From positions 1,178,001 through 1,242,000 of the forward strand of contig NZ_APND01000001.1 of NCBI RefSeq assembly GCF_040361215.1: a DNA stretch of 64,000 nt, given 5' to 3'. The translations under genes and the position numbers were made by a program. Under the pieces are notes generated by a model, which saw only the letters and a list, made by a program, of their open reading frames with translations, made no database searches and had not been told where the DNA came from. Below, piece by piece: positions 16,434 through 25,155 of this stretch (positions are counted from its first letter, which is position 1; every line of letters begins with the position of its first letter). This DNA is from Salinisphaera dokdonensis (lineage in GTDB: Bacteria > Pseudomonadota > Gammaproteobacteria > Nevskiales > Salinisphaeraceae).

Positions 16434-17824
16434 CACTTGTCTCCCACCGGCTCATTCGGATACGACAACGGCCGGGCCGGCGTCGCATAAGGATCGGGCA
16501 CCGGATGCGCAGGCGCCTTCTCGGGCCCGGTACGCACCACGCGCACGATGTAATACAGCCCGGCGCCAAACACGATGCCGTAGACGATTACGAAGGTGAT
16601 CAGCGTCGCCGCCACGCTCGGTGCCGCCACCGGCGACAGCGAGTCGGACGTGCGCAACAGGCCATAGACCGTATACGGCTGGCGCCCGATCTCGGTGGTG
16701 ATCCAACCCGCCAGCACCGCGATGAAGCCCGAAGGAATCATCGCCACGAGATAGCGGTGATAGAGGCGCGAATCGAACAGTCGGCCGCGAAATGCCAGCC
16801 ACAGGCCGAGCATGCCGGCAATCAGCATGAGGATGCCCAGCCCCACCATGATCCGGAACGAGAAAAAGATGGGCACGACCGGCGGACGCTCGCTCTCCGG
16901 GAAATCCTTGAGCCCAACCAGCTCGCCGTTCCATTCGTGGGTGAGGATCAGACTGGCGAGATTCGGCACCGCGATCTCGAAGTGGTTGGTTTCGTTCTCG
17001 GCATCCGGCCAGGCGAACAAGGCCAGGGCCGCGCCCTCTTCAGTCTCCCAGTGGGCTTCCATGGCCGCGATCTTGGCCGGCTGGTATTCCAGCGTCTTCA
17101 GGCCGTGGAAATCACCGGCGACGATCTGCAACGGCGTGACTATGGATACGAACGCCACACCCATGATCAGCATCACGCGCGAGGCCTCGTGGGCCGTGCC
17201 CTTGAGCCGATACCAGGCGCCGACCCCGAGGATCACGAACGCCGTGGTCAGGAAGGCCGCCAACACCATGTGCACCAGCCGGTACGGGAACGACGGGTTG
17301 AACACGATCTTCCACCAGTCGACCGGGTAGAAAATGCCGTCGCGCAGCTCGAAGCCATCCGGCGTATGCATCCACGAATTCGCGGACAGAATCCAGAAGG
17401 CGGACAGCATGGTGCCGATCGCGACCATCGCGGTCGCGAAGAAATGCAGTTTCGGGCCGACCTTGTTCCAGCCAAACAGCATGATCCCGAGGAAGGTCGC
17501 CTCCAGGAAGAAGGCCGTCAGTACCTCGTAGGAAAACAGCGGCCCGAGCACGGGTGCCGTGGCTTCCGCGAACACCGACCAGTTGGTGCCGAACTGGAAG
17601 CTCATGACGATGCCGGAAACCACGCCCATGCCGAACGACACGGCAAAGATCTTCACCCAGAAGTGATACAGCCGACGAAAGACATCGCGCCCGGTAAACA
17701 GGTGCATGCCCTCGCACATCGCCAGCCAGCTCGCCAGACCGATGGTGAACGCCGGGAACAGGATATGAAACGACACCACGAACGCGAACTGTATTCGCGA
17801 CAGGATTTCCGCATCTAGCACCAT
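16433..17824 (-). CDS. cioA: Cyanide-insensitive bd-type quinol oxidase subunit I
   Basis: A 463-residue heme subunit that oxidises quinol and reduces O2 without pumping protons. The start (MVLDAEILSRIQFAFVVSFH) places His20 where the high-spin heme ligand lies in CydA; the GRQPYTVYGLLRT segment near the C-terminus is conserved in the family. The protein is shorter than the roughly 520-residue CydA of E. coli because the periplasmic Q-loop is short, the hallmark of the CioA type. GGAG precedes ATG 17824. The operon is cioA-cioB-small protein. A palindrome 67 bases upstream may control it. Confidence 0.94.
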   Translation of the reverse strand: MVLDAEILSRIQFAFVVSFHILFPAFTIGLASWLAMCEGMHLFTGRDVFRRLYHFWVKIFAVSFGMGVVSGIVMSFQFGTNWSVFAEATAPVLGPLFSYEVLTAFFLEATFLGIMLFGWNKVGPKLHFFATAMVAIGTMLSAFWILSANSWMHTPDGFELRDGIFYPVDWWKIVFNPSFPYRLVHMVLAAFLTTAFVILGVGAWYRLKGTAHEASRVMLIMGVAFVSIVTPLQIVAGDFHGLKTLEYQPAKIAAMEAHWETEEGAALALFAWPDAENETNHFEIAVPNLASLILTHEWNGELVGLKDFPESERPPVVPIFFSFRIMVGLGILMLIAGMLGLWLAFRGRLFDSRLYHRYLVAMIPSGFIAVLAGWITTEIGRQPYTVYGLLRTSDSLSPVAAPSVAATLITFVIVYGIVFGAGLYYIVRVVRTGPEKAPAHPVPDPYATPARPLSYPNEPVGDK

Positions 17825-17890
17825 CGACGACTCCTGCAAACCCACCCTGGCAATGAGCGGCGACGCCGACAAACGTCGCGCGACTGACTC

Positions 17891-17906
17891 TACTACGAAA
17901 GTAGTA
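17891..17906. promoter_or_regulatory. Perfect palindrome upstream of cioA
   Basis: tactacgaaagtagta has 6-base arms and a 4-base spacer, centred about 75 bases before the cioA start. It is a candidate operator for an oxygen- or stress-responsive regulator, or could overlap the promoter. No regulator gene lies next to it, and I cannot assign the protein family that binds it. Confidence 0.45.
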
Positions 17907-18119
17907 TGCCTTTTGTTGCGGTCGGCTGCCGATTCCAGCGCGGCGTCGAAACCACAATAGCCGGGCCGCATTCTGGCACCGGGAACAGCCAGGCACGAAC
18001 AAGACCGCTTACCCGCGGGCCGGGTCGCAGTGCCCTTAAACGCGCCTCGGCTTGAGACTGTCGCGCGTAACCCCGATTATGATGCTATTGCTTTCGCGAC
18101 CCGCGAACCCGATCGACCG

Positions 18120-19148
18120 ATGACCACCGTCACCGACACCTTTGCGCGGCCACTGCAGGATCTGCGGATCTCGTTGACGGATCGCTGCAACTTTCGCTGT
18201 ACCTACTGCATGCCGCGGGAACTGTTCGGCAGCGAGCACCTGTTCCTGCCGCGCCGCGAGCTGCTCGACTTCGACGAGATCGAGCGCCTCGCGCGCATCG
18301 CCGCGAGCCTGGGCGTACGCAAACTGCGGCTGACGGGTGGCGAGCCGCTGCTGCGGCGCGATATCGACGTGCTCATCGCGCGTCTGGCCGCGATCAACGG
18401 CATCGACGATATCTGCCTGACCACCAACGGCTCGCTGCTCACCGAAAAACGCGCCCGTGAACTCAAGGCTGCCGGCGTGAACCGCGTGACACTCAGCCTC
18501 GACGCCATCGACGACGACGTTTTCAAGGCGATCAACGATGTCGGCTATCCGGCCTCCAAGGTGCTCACCGCCATCGACAACGCCAAGGCGGCCGGCCTGA
18601 CGCCGGTGAAGGTGAACTGCGTGATCCAGCGCGGCGTCAACGAAGACCAGATCCTGCCGATGGTCGAGCACTTCCGGCACTCGGGCGTGGTGCTGCGTTT
18701 CATCGAATTCATGGACGTCGGCACCTCCAACGGCTGGCGGATGGAAGAAGTCGTCACCGCGCGCGAGGTCGTCGAGACCGTACGCACTCGCCACGCCATC
18801 AGCCGCCTGCCGGCGAACGTGGCCGGCGAAACCGCCAATCGCTGGATCTTCGACGACGGCGCCGGCGAGATCGGCATCATCGCTTCGGTTTCCCAGCCTT
18901 TCTGCGGCGGCTGCAGCCGCGCGCGCCTGTCCGCCATCGGCGAACTCTATACCTGCCTGTTCGGCGTGCACGGCCGCGACCTGCGCACCCCGCTACGCTC
19001 AGGCGCGACCGACGACGAACTATGCGACCTGCTGGCCGGCATCTGGCAAGCGCGCGACGACCGCTATTCCGAACGCCGCGGCGAGGAAACCGAGCGCCGC
19101 CGCGGCAATGCCGATGGCAAGGTCGAGATGTCGTATATCGGCGGTTAG
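18120..19148 (+). CDS. moaA: GTP 3',8-cyclase, molybdenum cofactor biosynthesis
   Basis: A 342-residue radical SAM enzyme converting GTP to 3',8-cyclo-7,8-dihydro-GTP, the first step of molybdopterin synthesis. The N-terminal cluster motif is Cys23-x3-Cys27-x2-Cys30 (DRCNFRCTYCM), followed by LRLTGGEPLLRRD. The second [4Fe-4S] site is CGGCSRARLSAIGELYTC near residue 260. The C-terminal Gly-Gly tail needed for activity ends the protein (SYIGG). The frame runs 30 codons upstream, but ATG 18120 fits the family start. moaC, moaD and moaE are not in the window; moeA and mobA are 33 kb away. Confidence 0.95.
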   Translation: MTTVTDTFARPLQDLRISLTDRCNFRCTYCMPRELFGSEHLFLPRRELLDFDEIERLARIAASLGVRKLRLTGGEPLLRRDIDVLIARLAAINGIDDICLTTNGSLLTEKRARELKAAGVNRVTLSLDAIDDDVFKAINDVGYPASKVLTAIDNAKAAGLTPVKVNCVIQRGVNEDQILPMVEHFRHSGVVLRFIEFMDVGTSNGWRMEEVVTAREVVETVRTRHAISRLPANVAGETANRWIFDDGAGEIGIIASVSQPFCGGCSRARLSAIGELYTCLFGVHGRDLRTPLRSGATDDELCDLLAGIWQARDDRYSERRGEETERRRGNADGKVEMSYIGG

Positions 19149-19173
19149 GTTTTTGGTGGCCAAATCGTCCGAC

Positions 19174-20220
19174 ATGGAAATGTTAGCGCGAGGCGCAAGC
19201 GCCTGGAACCAATGGCGGTCGGCTCATTCCCATAGTCCCGTCGATCTAAGTGATATCAGCTTTTTTGAAGTTGGCTCGGATGGAAGCCAGTTCATGTTTC
19301 CTGAGTACGACGCATACAACTTTTCGCGGTGCAACCTAAACAGGGCATCCTTAAGGAACTGCACTTTCATCGACTGCGATTTCTCGGAGAGTCATCTGCA
19401 TTTTGCAGATTTAGTCGATTCCCTGCACCAGCGTTCAAAATTCTGTGGTGCTGGCCTGAACGTTTCTAAAATTGGGTCAGCGGAATTTATCGGGTGCGAT
19501 TTCAGTGATGCGAAGCTTTCATATTGCACCGCAGAAGAGGCGAGCTTCGTAGGTTCGAAACTAATTCGTACCCAAATGGACAACATGAGCCTGGTCAAGG
19601 CCGATTTCTCGAACACAGTTATAGACGGTGTATTCGTATATGGCACGTCGACCTGGGATTTGAAGCTCGATGGTGCGACTCAGCAGAACATCTACATTTC
19701 TTCCGAAAACCTAACAATCACCGTCCCTGATTTGGAGCTGGCCCAGTTCATTGCGTTGCTAATCCGAAATTCGAATATAAGAAAAATAATTGACACAATC
19801 ACGTCTAAGGTTGTTCTTATTCTTGGCAGGTTCACTCCAGAACGAAAAGCCATATTGGATGAGATCAAGGTTGAAATTCAGGCTCACGGTTTTTTACCGG
19901 TACTGTTCGACTTCGAAGGGCCGGAATCTCGTGATTTGACTGAGACCATAATGACGTTGGCTTCGATGTCACGTTTTGTCGTAGCGGATATTTCTGGTGC
20001 CAAGAGCGTGCCACAAGAACTAGCCGCCATCGTGCCGCACCTTCCCTCGCTCCCAGTACAGCCGATTATTCAAGATGGTGAGCGGGGATATGGAATGTTC
20101 GAGCATTTTGAGCGTTACCCTTGGGTGCTTGAGAGGCTCGTCTACACGTCTGGTGATGTTGGGGCGCTCGTAGAAAGCGTTGTTAATAACTGTGAAAGGC
20201 GCCGTGCAAGCGGAGCCTAA
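19174..20220 (+). CDS. Pentapeptide-repeat protein with C-terminal TIR-like domain, probably acquired
   Basis: A 348-residue protein in two parts. Residues about 46-170 are pentapeptide repeats with the A(D/N/S)Lxx-like rhythm (FSRCNLNRASLRNCTFIDCDFSESHL is the clearest run, cut here across 48-75), predicted to form a right-handed quadrilateral helix. Residues about 211-330 form an alpha/beta domain starting KVVLILGRFTPERKAILDEI, with SRFVVADISGAKSVPQEL near 266-283, like TIR-type or nucleotide-binding folds; Glu282 would sit where TIR NADases keep their catalytic Glu. Codon usage and base composition differ from both neighbours. It stands alone, 25 bases after moaA, with a weak ribosome site. 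Sensor or defence function is inference. Confidence 0.75.
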   Translation: MEMLARGASAWNQWRSAHSHSPVDLSDISFFEVGSDGSQFMFPEYDAYNFSRCNLNRASLRNCTFIDCDFSESHLHFADLVDSLHQRSKFCGAGLNVSKIGSAEFIGCDFSDAKLSYCTAEEASFVGSKLIRTQMDNMSLVKADFSNTVIDGVFVYGTSTWDLKLDGATQQNIYISSENLTITVPDLELAQFIALLIRNSNIRKIIDTITSKVVLILGRFTPERKAILDEIKVEIQAHGFLPVLFDFEGPESRDLTETIMTLASMSRFVVADISGAKSVPQELAAIVPHLPSLPVQPIIQDGERGYGMFEHFERYPWVLERLVYTSGDVGALVESVVNNCERRRASGA

Positions 20221-20272
20221 TCCCTAGACCACAGCCGCCGTGAATTGGTTATCGGCTTTTAGAAACCCTCTA

Positions 20273-20746
20273 ATGACACCTGCCACCCGCCTGCTCGACC
20301 AGCACGCCGTCGACTATCGCCTGCACTCGTACCAACACACCGCCGCGAACAGCGATTACGGCATCGACGCCTCGGCCCAGCTCGGCGTGCCGGCAGACCG
20401 GGTTTTCAAGACACTCGTGGCAGAGCTCGACAGTCACGAGCTGGTGGTGGCGATCGTGCCGGTATCCGGCCGGCTGCATATGAAAAGCCTGGCGAATGCC
20501 GCCGGCGCCAAAAAGGCGTTCATGGCCGAGCGTACGAAGGTCGAGAAGACCACGGGCTATGTGCTCGGCGGCGTCAGCCCGCTGGGCCAAAAGAAGGCGC
20601 TGGCCACGTTCATCGACGCATCCGCGCACGCATTCGAGACCATCTTCATCAGCGGCGGTCGCCGCGGACTGGAAATCGAGCTGGCGCCGGATGACCTGGC
20701 GAAGCTGACCGGCGGCCGTTTCGCCGCTCTCGGCGAACACGCCTGA
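20273..20746 (+). CDS. ybaK: Cys-tRNA(Pro)/Cys-tRNA(Cys) deacylase YbaK
   Basis: A 157-residue single-domain enzyme that hydrolyses Cys-tRNA(Pro) formed by mischarging. The YbaK/EbsC pattern is clear: TPATRLLDQHAVDYRLHSY at the start, the region DRVFKTLVAEL, Lys near residue 48 in the catalytic motif, and GYVLGGVSPLGQKKALATFID near 97-117. Start ATG 20273 matches the family; an upstream in-frame codon adds 11 unlikely residues. Upstream lies the imported-looking gene, with a 52-base gap; no operon partner is evident. Confidence 0.92.
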   Translation: MTPATRLLDQHAVDYRLHSYQHTAANSDYGIDASAQLGVPADRVFKTLVAELDSHELVVAIVPVSGRLHMKSLANAAGAKKAFMAERTKVEKTTGYVLGGVSPLGQKKALATFIDASAHAFETIFISGGRRGLEIELAPDDLAKLTGGRFAALGEHA

Positions 20747-20939
20747 TTAGTGCGACATTGCCGCTGAAACCCACCGGCGGCACGGAAAATGCACGACTTC
20801 TGCGACGACCCGCGCCGGGGCATCGGCGTAATGTCGGGCTTCTCAATCGCGCTAAGAACAGGCTTACTGTAGGGGTACGCGGGGGATCGCATACGACGAA
20901 CACAAGCCGGATTGTTATAACGCCCGCCAAACAGTGCTT

Positions 20940-20964
20940 CGCCGCTGTAGCGGCGGCTTTTAAG
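20940..20964 (+). terminator. Weak hairpin with short T-run after ybaK
   Basis: Arms cgccgc and gcggcg with loop TGTA, then gcttttaa. It lies about 200 bases after the ybaK stop and 50 bases before the symporter start. It may terminate a long ybaK 3' tail or be part of the leader of the next gene. Confidence 0.35.
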
Positions 20965-21014
20965 ATGTACGGGTTTCGATCCGGCCGATCGCGACACCGA
21001 ATTGGGGATAGATT

Positions 21015-22445
21015 ATGAGCGCCGACCAGATAGGTTTTTCCCTGCTCATGCTTGCGGTACTTCTGTACGCGGGCAAATGGGTTCGCATGAACTGGCGACC
21101 TGCGCAGCAGCTGTTCCTGCCGGCATCGATTCTCGCCGGCGGCATCGGCTTGATCCTGGGCCCCGGCGTACTCGGCGCGCTCATGCGCCTGGTCGGCGGC
21201 GAGGACGCGCCGATGGCACAGGGCGCCATTCCGGAATCCATGCTGGATATCTGGAGCGACCTGCCCGGCCTGCTCATCAACGTGGTGTTCGCCACCCTGC
21301 TGCTCGGCGTGCCGCTGCCGAAATGGAAGCGCGTATGGAGCCTCGCGGGGCCGCAGCTGGCCTTCGGCGTGACCCTGGGCGCTGGCCAGTACGTGATCGG
21401 TATTCTCATCGCCGCGCTCATCCTCGCGCCGTTCTTCGGCCTGCCGCTGATGGCAGGCGCGCTGATCGAGATCGGCTTTGAGGGCGGCCATGGTACCGCC
21501 GCCGGCCTGCAGAGCACCTTCGCCGATCTCGGCTTTGAAGACGGCGCAGATCTGGCGGTCGGCATGGCCACCGTCGGTGTGATCTCGGGCATCGTGTTCG
21601 GCATCATCCTGATCAACTGGGGGGTGCGTCGCGGCAAGAGCGCCGTGCTCGATAAGAGCGTGGACAGCATCCCGCATCACCAGCGCCGCGGCCTCGTGGC
21701 CGAAGACGAACGCCCGATGTCGGCCGGCGGCATGACGGTACGCTCGGAATCGATCGAACCGCTGACGCTGCATTTCGGCTTTATCGCCATGGCGATCCTT
21801 CTCGGCATCGGCATTCTCGAAGGCATGACCTGGATCGAGAGCGTGACCTGGGGCGCGGGCGAAGACGGCATCGAGCTGCTCGGCGCGGTGCCGCTGTTCC
21901 CGCTGGCCATGATTGGCGGCCTGATCGTGCAGCAGCTGCTCACGCGCTTCGACAAGCACGACCTGCTCGACCGCGACCTGATGGTGCGTATTCAGGGCTT
22001 TGCACTGGACCTGCTGATCGGCGCGGCGATCGCCAGCCTGTCGCTGACCGTTATCGCGGACAACTTCGTGCCCTTCCTGTTGCTCGGTGTTGCGGGTATC
22101 GCCTGGAACGTGGGCATGTTCCTTTGGCTGGCTCCCAAGGTGATCCCGAAATACTGGTTCGAGCGCGGCATTGGCGATATCGGCCAGTCCATGGGCGTGA
22201 CCGCGACCGGCCTGATCCTCATGAAGATCGCCGACCCGGACAACAAGACCCCTGCGTATGAAGCCTTCGGCTACAAGCAGATGGTGTTCGAACCGTTCTT
22301 CGGCGGTGGCCTGATTACCGGCCTGGCATTGCCGATCATCTACAACTTCGGGCCATGGCCGTTGTTCGGCGTGATGCTGGCGCTGGTGGTGGTGGGCATC
22401 GGTTCCGGGCTGTTCTACTTCGGGCGGCTCAAGCAGGAACCCTAG
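21015..22445 (+). CDS. Sodium/glutamate symporter family (GltS-like) protein
   Basis: A 476-residue inner-membrane protein with about 11-13 hydrophobic helices. The pairs of glycine-rich loops, here IGFEGGHGTAAGLQSTFADLG (split around residues 155-175) and the later GDIGQSMGVTATGLILMKIADP, are the inverted-repeat reentrant loops typical of the ESS/GltS family. Members import glutamate or related dicarboxylates with sodium, but this protein is longer than E. coli GltS (about 400 residues) because of a hydrophilic loop around 220-245 (SIPHHQRRGLVAEDERPM), so the substrate is open. GGGGATA precedes ATG. It is monocistronic and convergent with the LigD genes. Confidence 0.82.
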   Translation: MSADQIGFSLLMLAVLLYAGKWVRMNWRPAQQLFLPASILAGGIGLILGPGVLGALMRLVGGEDAPMAQGAIPESMLDIWSDLPGLLINVVFATLLLGVPLPKWKRVWSLAGPQLAFGVTLGAGQYVIGILIAALILAPFFGLPLMAGALIEIGFEGGHGTAAGLQSTFADLGFEDGADLAVGMATVGVISGIVFGIILINWGVRRGKSAVLDKSVDSIPHHQRRGLVAEDERPMSAGGMTVRSESIEPLTLHFGFIAMAILLGIGILEGMTWIESVTWGAGEDGIELLGAVPLFPLAMIGGLIVQQLLTRFDKHDLLDRDLMVRIQGFALDLLIGAAIASLSLTVIADNFVPFLLLGVAGIAWNVGMFLWLAPKVIPKYWFERGIGDIGQSMGVTATGLILMKIADPDNKTPAYEAFGYKQMVFEPFFGGGLITGLALPIIYNFGPWPLFGVMLALVVVGIGSGLFYFGRLKQEP

Positions 22446-22456
22446 GCCATACGAAC

Positions 22457-22488
22457 GCGGGCCCGGCCAACCAGCCGGCCGTGCCCGC
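22457..22488. terminator. Strong GC hairpin between convergent genes
   Basis: gcgggcccggcc pairs with ggccgtgcccgc in the 45-base gap between the symporter gene (+) and the LigD polymerase gene (-). It lacks a T-run, so it could be a factor-assisted stop or RNA 3'-end stabiliser. Confidence 0.45.
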
Positions 22489-22490
22489 GC

Positions 22491-23366
22491 TCATTCCGCG
22501 CCGAGCTTACGCTCGGCCTTCGCCAGACTCTGGCGCTGGCGCTCGATGTCCCGCCATGGGCACTCGCGCTGCGCGAGGCGACGGAAGATATTGCCCAGAT
22601 GAAAGCGCTGCGGGCCGATCTTCGCATCGCCGAGTTCGTGCCAGTCCAACGGCGTCGCGATCGGCGCGCCGGGTTTCGCGCGTAGCGAATACGGCGCGAT
22701 CCCGGTTTGTGCATAGGCATTACGCCGAATATCCAGATACAGCCGGCCGCGGCGCTCGTCCTTGCGATGGGCCGTGGTGAACTCGTCCGGGTACGCCGCA
22801 ACCAGCTGCTCGGCGATTCGCTCGGCAAACCCGCGCACGCTTTCGAAATCGGTCCTGCGATCGAGCGGCACGGTAACGTGCAGCCCCGACGAACCGGTGG
22901 TCATGACAAACGGCTCAAGACCCAACTGTTCGAGGCGTTCCCGCACGGCACGGGCTGCCTTGATGACCACGGGAAAGTCGTCGCCCGGCGGGTCGAGATC
23001 AAAGATCAGCCGATCGGGACAATAGGGCTTGTCGACGCGCGAGAGCCAGACGTGGAAGGCAACGGTGCCCTGATCGACGAGCCAGGTCAGTGTGTCCGCG
23101 TCGGGGGCCAGCGCATGGGTGATCTGCCCGTCCTCCTTGTCCATGGTGGCCCGCTCAATCCAGTCCGGATAATGCTCCGCCACGCTCTTCTGAATGAAGT
23201 TCACGCTGTCGATTCCGTCCGGGAACCGGTGCAGGGTCAGCGGTCGGTTCTCGATATGCGGCAGCATGTGCGGCGCGATGCGCTGGTAGTAATCCGCGAG
23301 ATCAGCCTTCGTATAGCCGGCACCAGGAAAAAAGACCTTGTCGGCGTTATCGATCTCGATACTCAT
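22491..23366 (-). CDS. Stand-alone LigD polymerase (PolDom) protein
   Basis: A 291-residue archaeo-eukaryotic-primase-type polymerase, the domain that adds ribo- or deoxyribonucleotides to broken ends in bacterial NHEJ. The metal-binding pair is Asp123 and Asp125 (IFDLDPPGDD), SSGLHVTVPL near 159-168 supplies the nucleotide-binding His163, and Asp212 in RLYLDIRRN is the third acidic residue. It begins almost at the domain boundary (IDNADKVFFPGAGYTKADL) and carries no ligase part. It overlaps the ligase gene by 4 bases (ATGA) and is last in the phosphoesterase-ligase-polymerase operon. It could act with Ku or alone as a repair polymerase. Confidence 0.93.
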   Translation of the reverse strand: MSIEIDNADKVFFPGAGYTKADLADYYQRIAPHMLPHIENRPLTLHRFPDGIDSVNFIQKSVAEHYPDWIERATMDKEDGQITHALAPDADTLTWLVDQGTVAFHVWLSRVDKPYCPDRLIFDLDPPGDDFPVVIKAARAVRERLEQLGLEPFVMTTGSSGLHVTVPLDRRTDFESVRGFAERIAEQLVAAYPDEFTTAHRKDERRGRLYLDIRRNAYAQTGIAPYSLRAKPGAPIATPLDWHELGDAKIGPQRFHLGNIFRRLAQRECPWRDIERQRQSLAKAERKLGAE

Positions 23367-24382
23367 GCCAGACTCTGAGGCTGTTCGCGCACGACATCCT
23401 GCGCGTCCTTGTCGTCGCGTTCGCCCAGATAGCTGGGATGACGCAGCCGGCCGTCAGCCGTCCATTCGGTGAATGCGAACTCCGCGACACGCTCCGGCGT
23501 GACCCAATGCACGCCGCGGCCACCCGGCGGGTCGATAAAGGGCGACGTCTTGCGTTCGATACGCTTGAGCGCGCGGTGCAAACGCGCCAGTTCGGCGTCG
23601 TCGAAACCGGTGCCCACACGGCCTGCATAGCGCAGTTCGTCGTTCTCGTAGTAGCCCACCAACAGGGCGCCAAAACCACTCCGCGAGCCTTGCGGATCGG
23701 TGAAGCCGCCGATCACAAGCTCCTGGCCCTGGCTGCACTTGAGCTTGAGCCAACGCCTGGAACGGCCGCTGCGATAAGGACTGTCGGCCTGCTTGGCCAG
23801 AATGCCTTCCCAGCCCTTGCGGCGCGCTTCATCCAGATAAGCCTCGCCGCTGGCATTACGGTGCGCGGTATAGCGAAGCGGATCGTGGAACACGAACTCG
23901 CTGCGCAGCAGCTGCTTGCGTTCACGCAACGGCACCCGCCGCAGGTCGAGGCCGTCCAGCCAGGGGCAATCGAAGATATAGAAATAGACAGCCACGCCGC
24001 TGGCGCGCGCCGCGTCAGGATCGCCAATGCCGGCGCGCTGCTGCAATCGCGCAAAGCTGGTGACCTTGCCGTCGAACGCCACGACCTCGCCGTCCAGTAC
24101 AAAGCGACGATGCGGCTGGCTCGCAAACGACTCGACGAGCTCCGGGAAGTGGGCGTTGCGCGGCTGACCGTTGCGCGTGAGCAGTTCCACATGACCCGCG
24201 TCGCAGAAAACCAGCAGACGGATCCCGTCGAGCTTGCGCTCGAATATCCATTCATCGTCCGAAAACGGCGTGTCTGAAAGCGTCGCCAACATGGGTTCGA
24301 AATGACGCGGCATACGAGCGCTGCGTGCTGCATCGGCCACAGCGTCCGGCAGGCTCTCCTGCCAATCAGCGGCCGCCGTCAT
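23363..24382 (-). CDS. ATP-dependent DNA ligase, LigD ligase module
   Basis: A 339-residue ATP-dependent ligase. The adenylation domain holds the nucleophile motif FERKLDGIR with Lys50; later motifs are FVLDGEVVAFDG, the KGWEGILAKQADSPYRSGRS block and the motif V region WLKLKCSQGQELVIGGF. The OB-fold domain follows (LLVGYYENDELRYAGRVGTGF). It seals nicks in double-strand break repair; by itself such a protein could also be called LigC, but its place between the phosphoesterase and polymerase modules identifies it as the ligase part of a split LigD. It overlaps the upstream gene by 17 bases and the downstream gene by 4. Confidence 0.93.
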   Translation of the reverse strand: MTAAADWQESLPDAVADAARSARMPRHFEPMLATLSDTPFSDDEWIFERKLDGIRLLVFCDAGHVELLTRNGQPRNAHFPELVESFASQPHRRFVLDGEVVAFDGKVTSFARLQQRAGIGDPDAARASGVAVYFYIFDCPWLDGLDLRRVPLRERKQLLRSEFVFHDPLRYTAHRNASGEAYLDEARRKGWEGILAKQADSPYRSGRSRRWLKLKCSQGQELVIGGFTDPQGSRSGFGALLVGYYENDELRYAGRVGTGFDDAELARLHRALKRIERKTSPFIDPPGGRGVHWVTPERVAEFAFTEWTADGRLRHPSYLGERDDKDAQDVVREQPQSLA

Positions 24383-24992
24383 GGCCGGCCTCTTCCTGTT
24401 CGATCTCCTGTTTTCGACGGCCGCTCAGAACCGATGCCGGCTGCGTTTTCACCGGATTACGGCGCGCATCGGCGTCGCCGTCGTCCATCTTCACGAGCAG
24501 CCACTGCCGCTTGCCATTCTCGGTTCGAAAATGGGTAAGCGAATAGCCGCCGGACAGTTTTTCTCCGGCCAACTGCACAGCGAGATGGCCGTCTTCGAAA
24601 CACTCGATCAGGCTCTTCTCGATCTCGCCATTCTCGTCGCGCTTGGCATTCTCGAATGTACCGGTGTCCCAGACCAGCACCGTGCCGCCGCCATACTGCT
24701 TCTCGGGGATATGGCCCTCGAAACGCGCATAGTCGAGCGGGTGATCCTCGGTTTCGACAGCCAGACGCTTTTCACGCGGATCGGTGGAGGGCCCTTTCGG
24801 CACCGCCCAGGATTTGAGCACGCCATCGATCTCGAGCCGAAAGTCATAGTGCAGCGTCGATGCATCGTGTTCCTGGATCACGAAGATCGGCGCACCGCCG
24901 GTACGCGGCTTCGCAGCGCCGCCATGAGGCTCGGGGCTGCGATCCGGATCCCGCCGGTCGCGATAGTTCTTGAGCTTGGGGTCCTTGGCCAT
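24366..24992 (-). CDS. Stand-alone LigD 3'-phosphoesterase module
   Basis: A 208-residue protein matching the LigD PE domain, which removes 3'-phosphates and 3'-ribonucleosides from broken ends. His42, His48, Asp50, Arg52, His84 and Tyr88 of this protein coincide in number with the active-site residues reported for the PE domain of Pseudomonas LigD. The motif run is EHDASTLHYDFRLEIDGVLK then TEDHPLDYARFEGHIPE. The tail (after about residue 175) is charged and probably disordered. ATG 24992 is chosen because it aligns with the domain start (MAKDPKLKNYRDRR). First gene of the three-gene split-LigD operon. Confidence 0.92.
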   Translation of the reverse strand: MAKDPKLKNYRDRRDPDRSPEPHGGAAKPRTGGAPIFVIQEHDASTLHYDFRLEIDGVLKSWAVPKGPSTDPREKRLAVETEDHPLDYARFEGHIPEKQYGGGTVLVWDTGTFENAKRDENGEIEKSLIECFEDGHLAVQLAGEKLSGGYSLTHFRTENGKRQWLLVKMDDGDADARRNPVKTQPASVLSGRRKQEIEQEEAGHDGGR

Positions 24993-25155
24993 GGCGTGCG
25001 GATCTCCCGAGAGGGCGTCAAACCCTGATGTAGCCCGATCTGCCGCCCTCATCGAATCCGGATAACTACGCATCACTACCCAGAAAAAGCCCAACGCAAC
25101 TCGCCGCCAGCCCTGCGACCGCCTAAAATCGCGACTTTGCCCTTTGAGTCATGCC

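Noticed and set aside
17972..18119. Molybdenum cofactor riboswitch upstream of moaA
   Set aside because: No recognisable conserved hairpins in the roughly 150 bases before the start.
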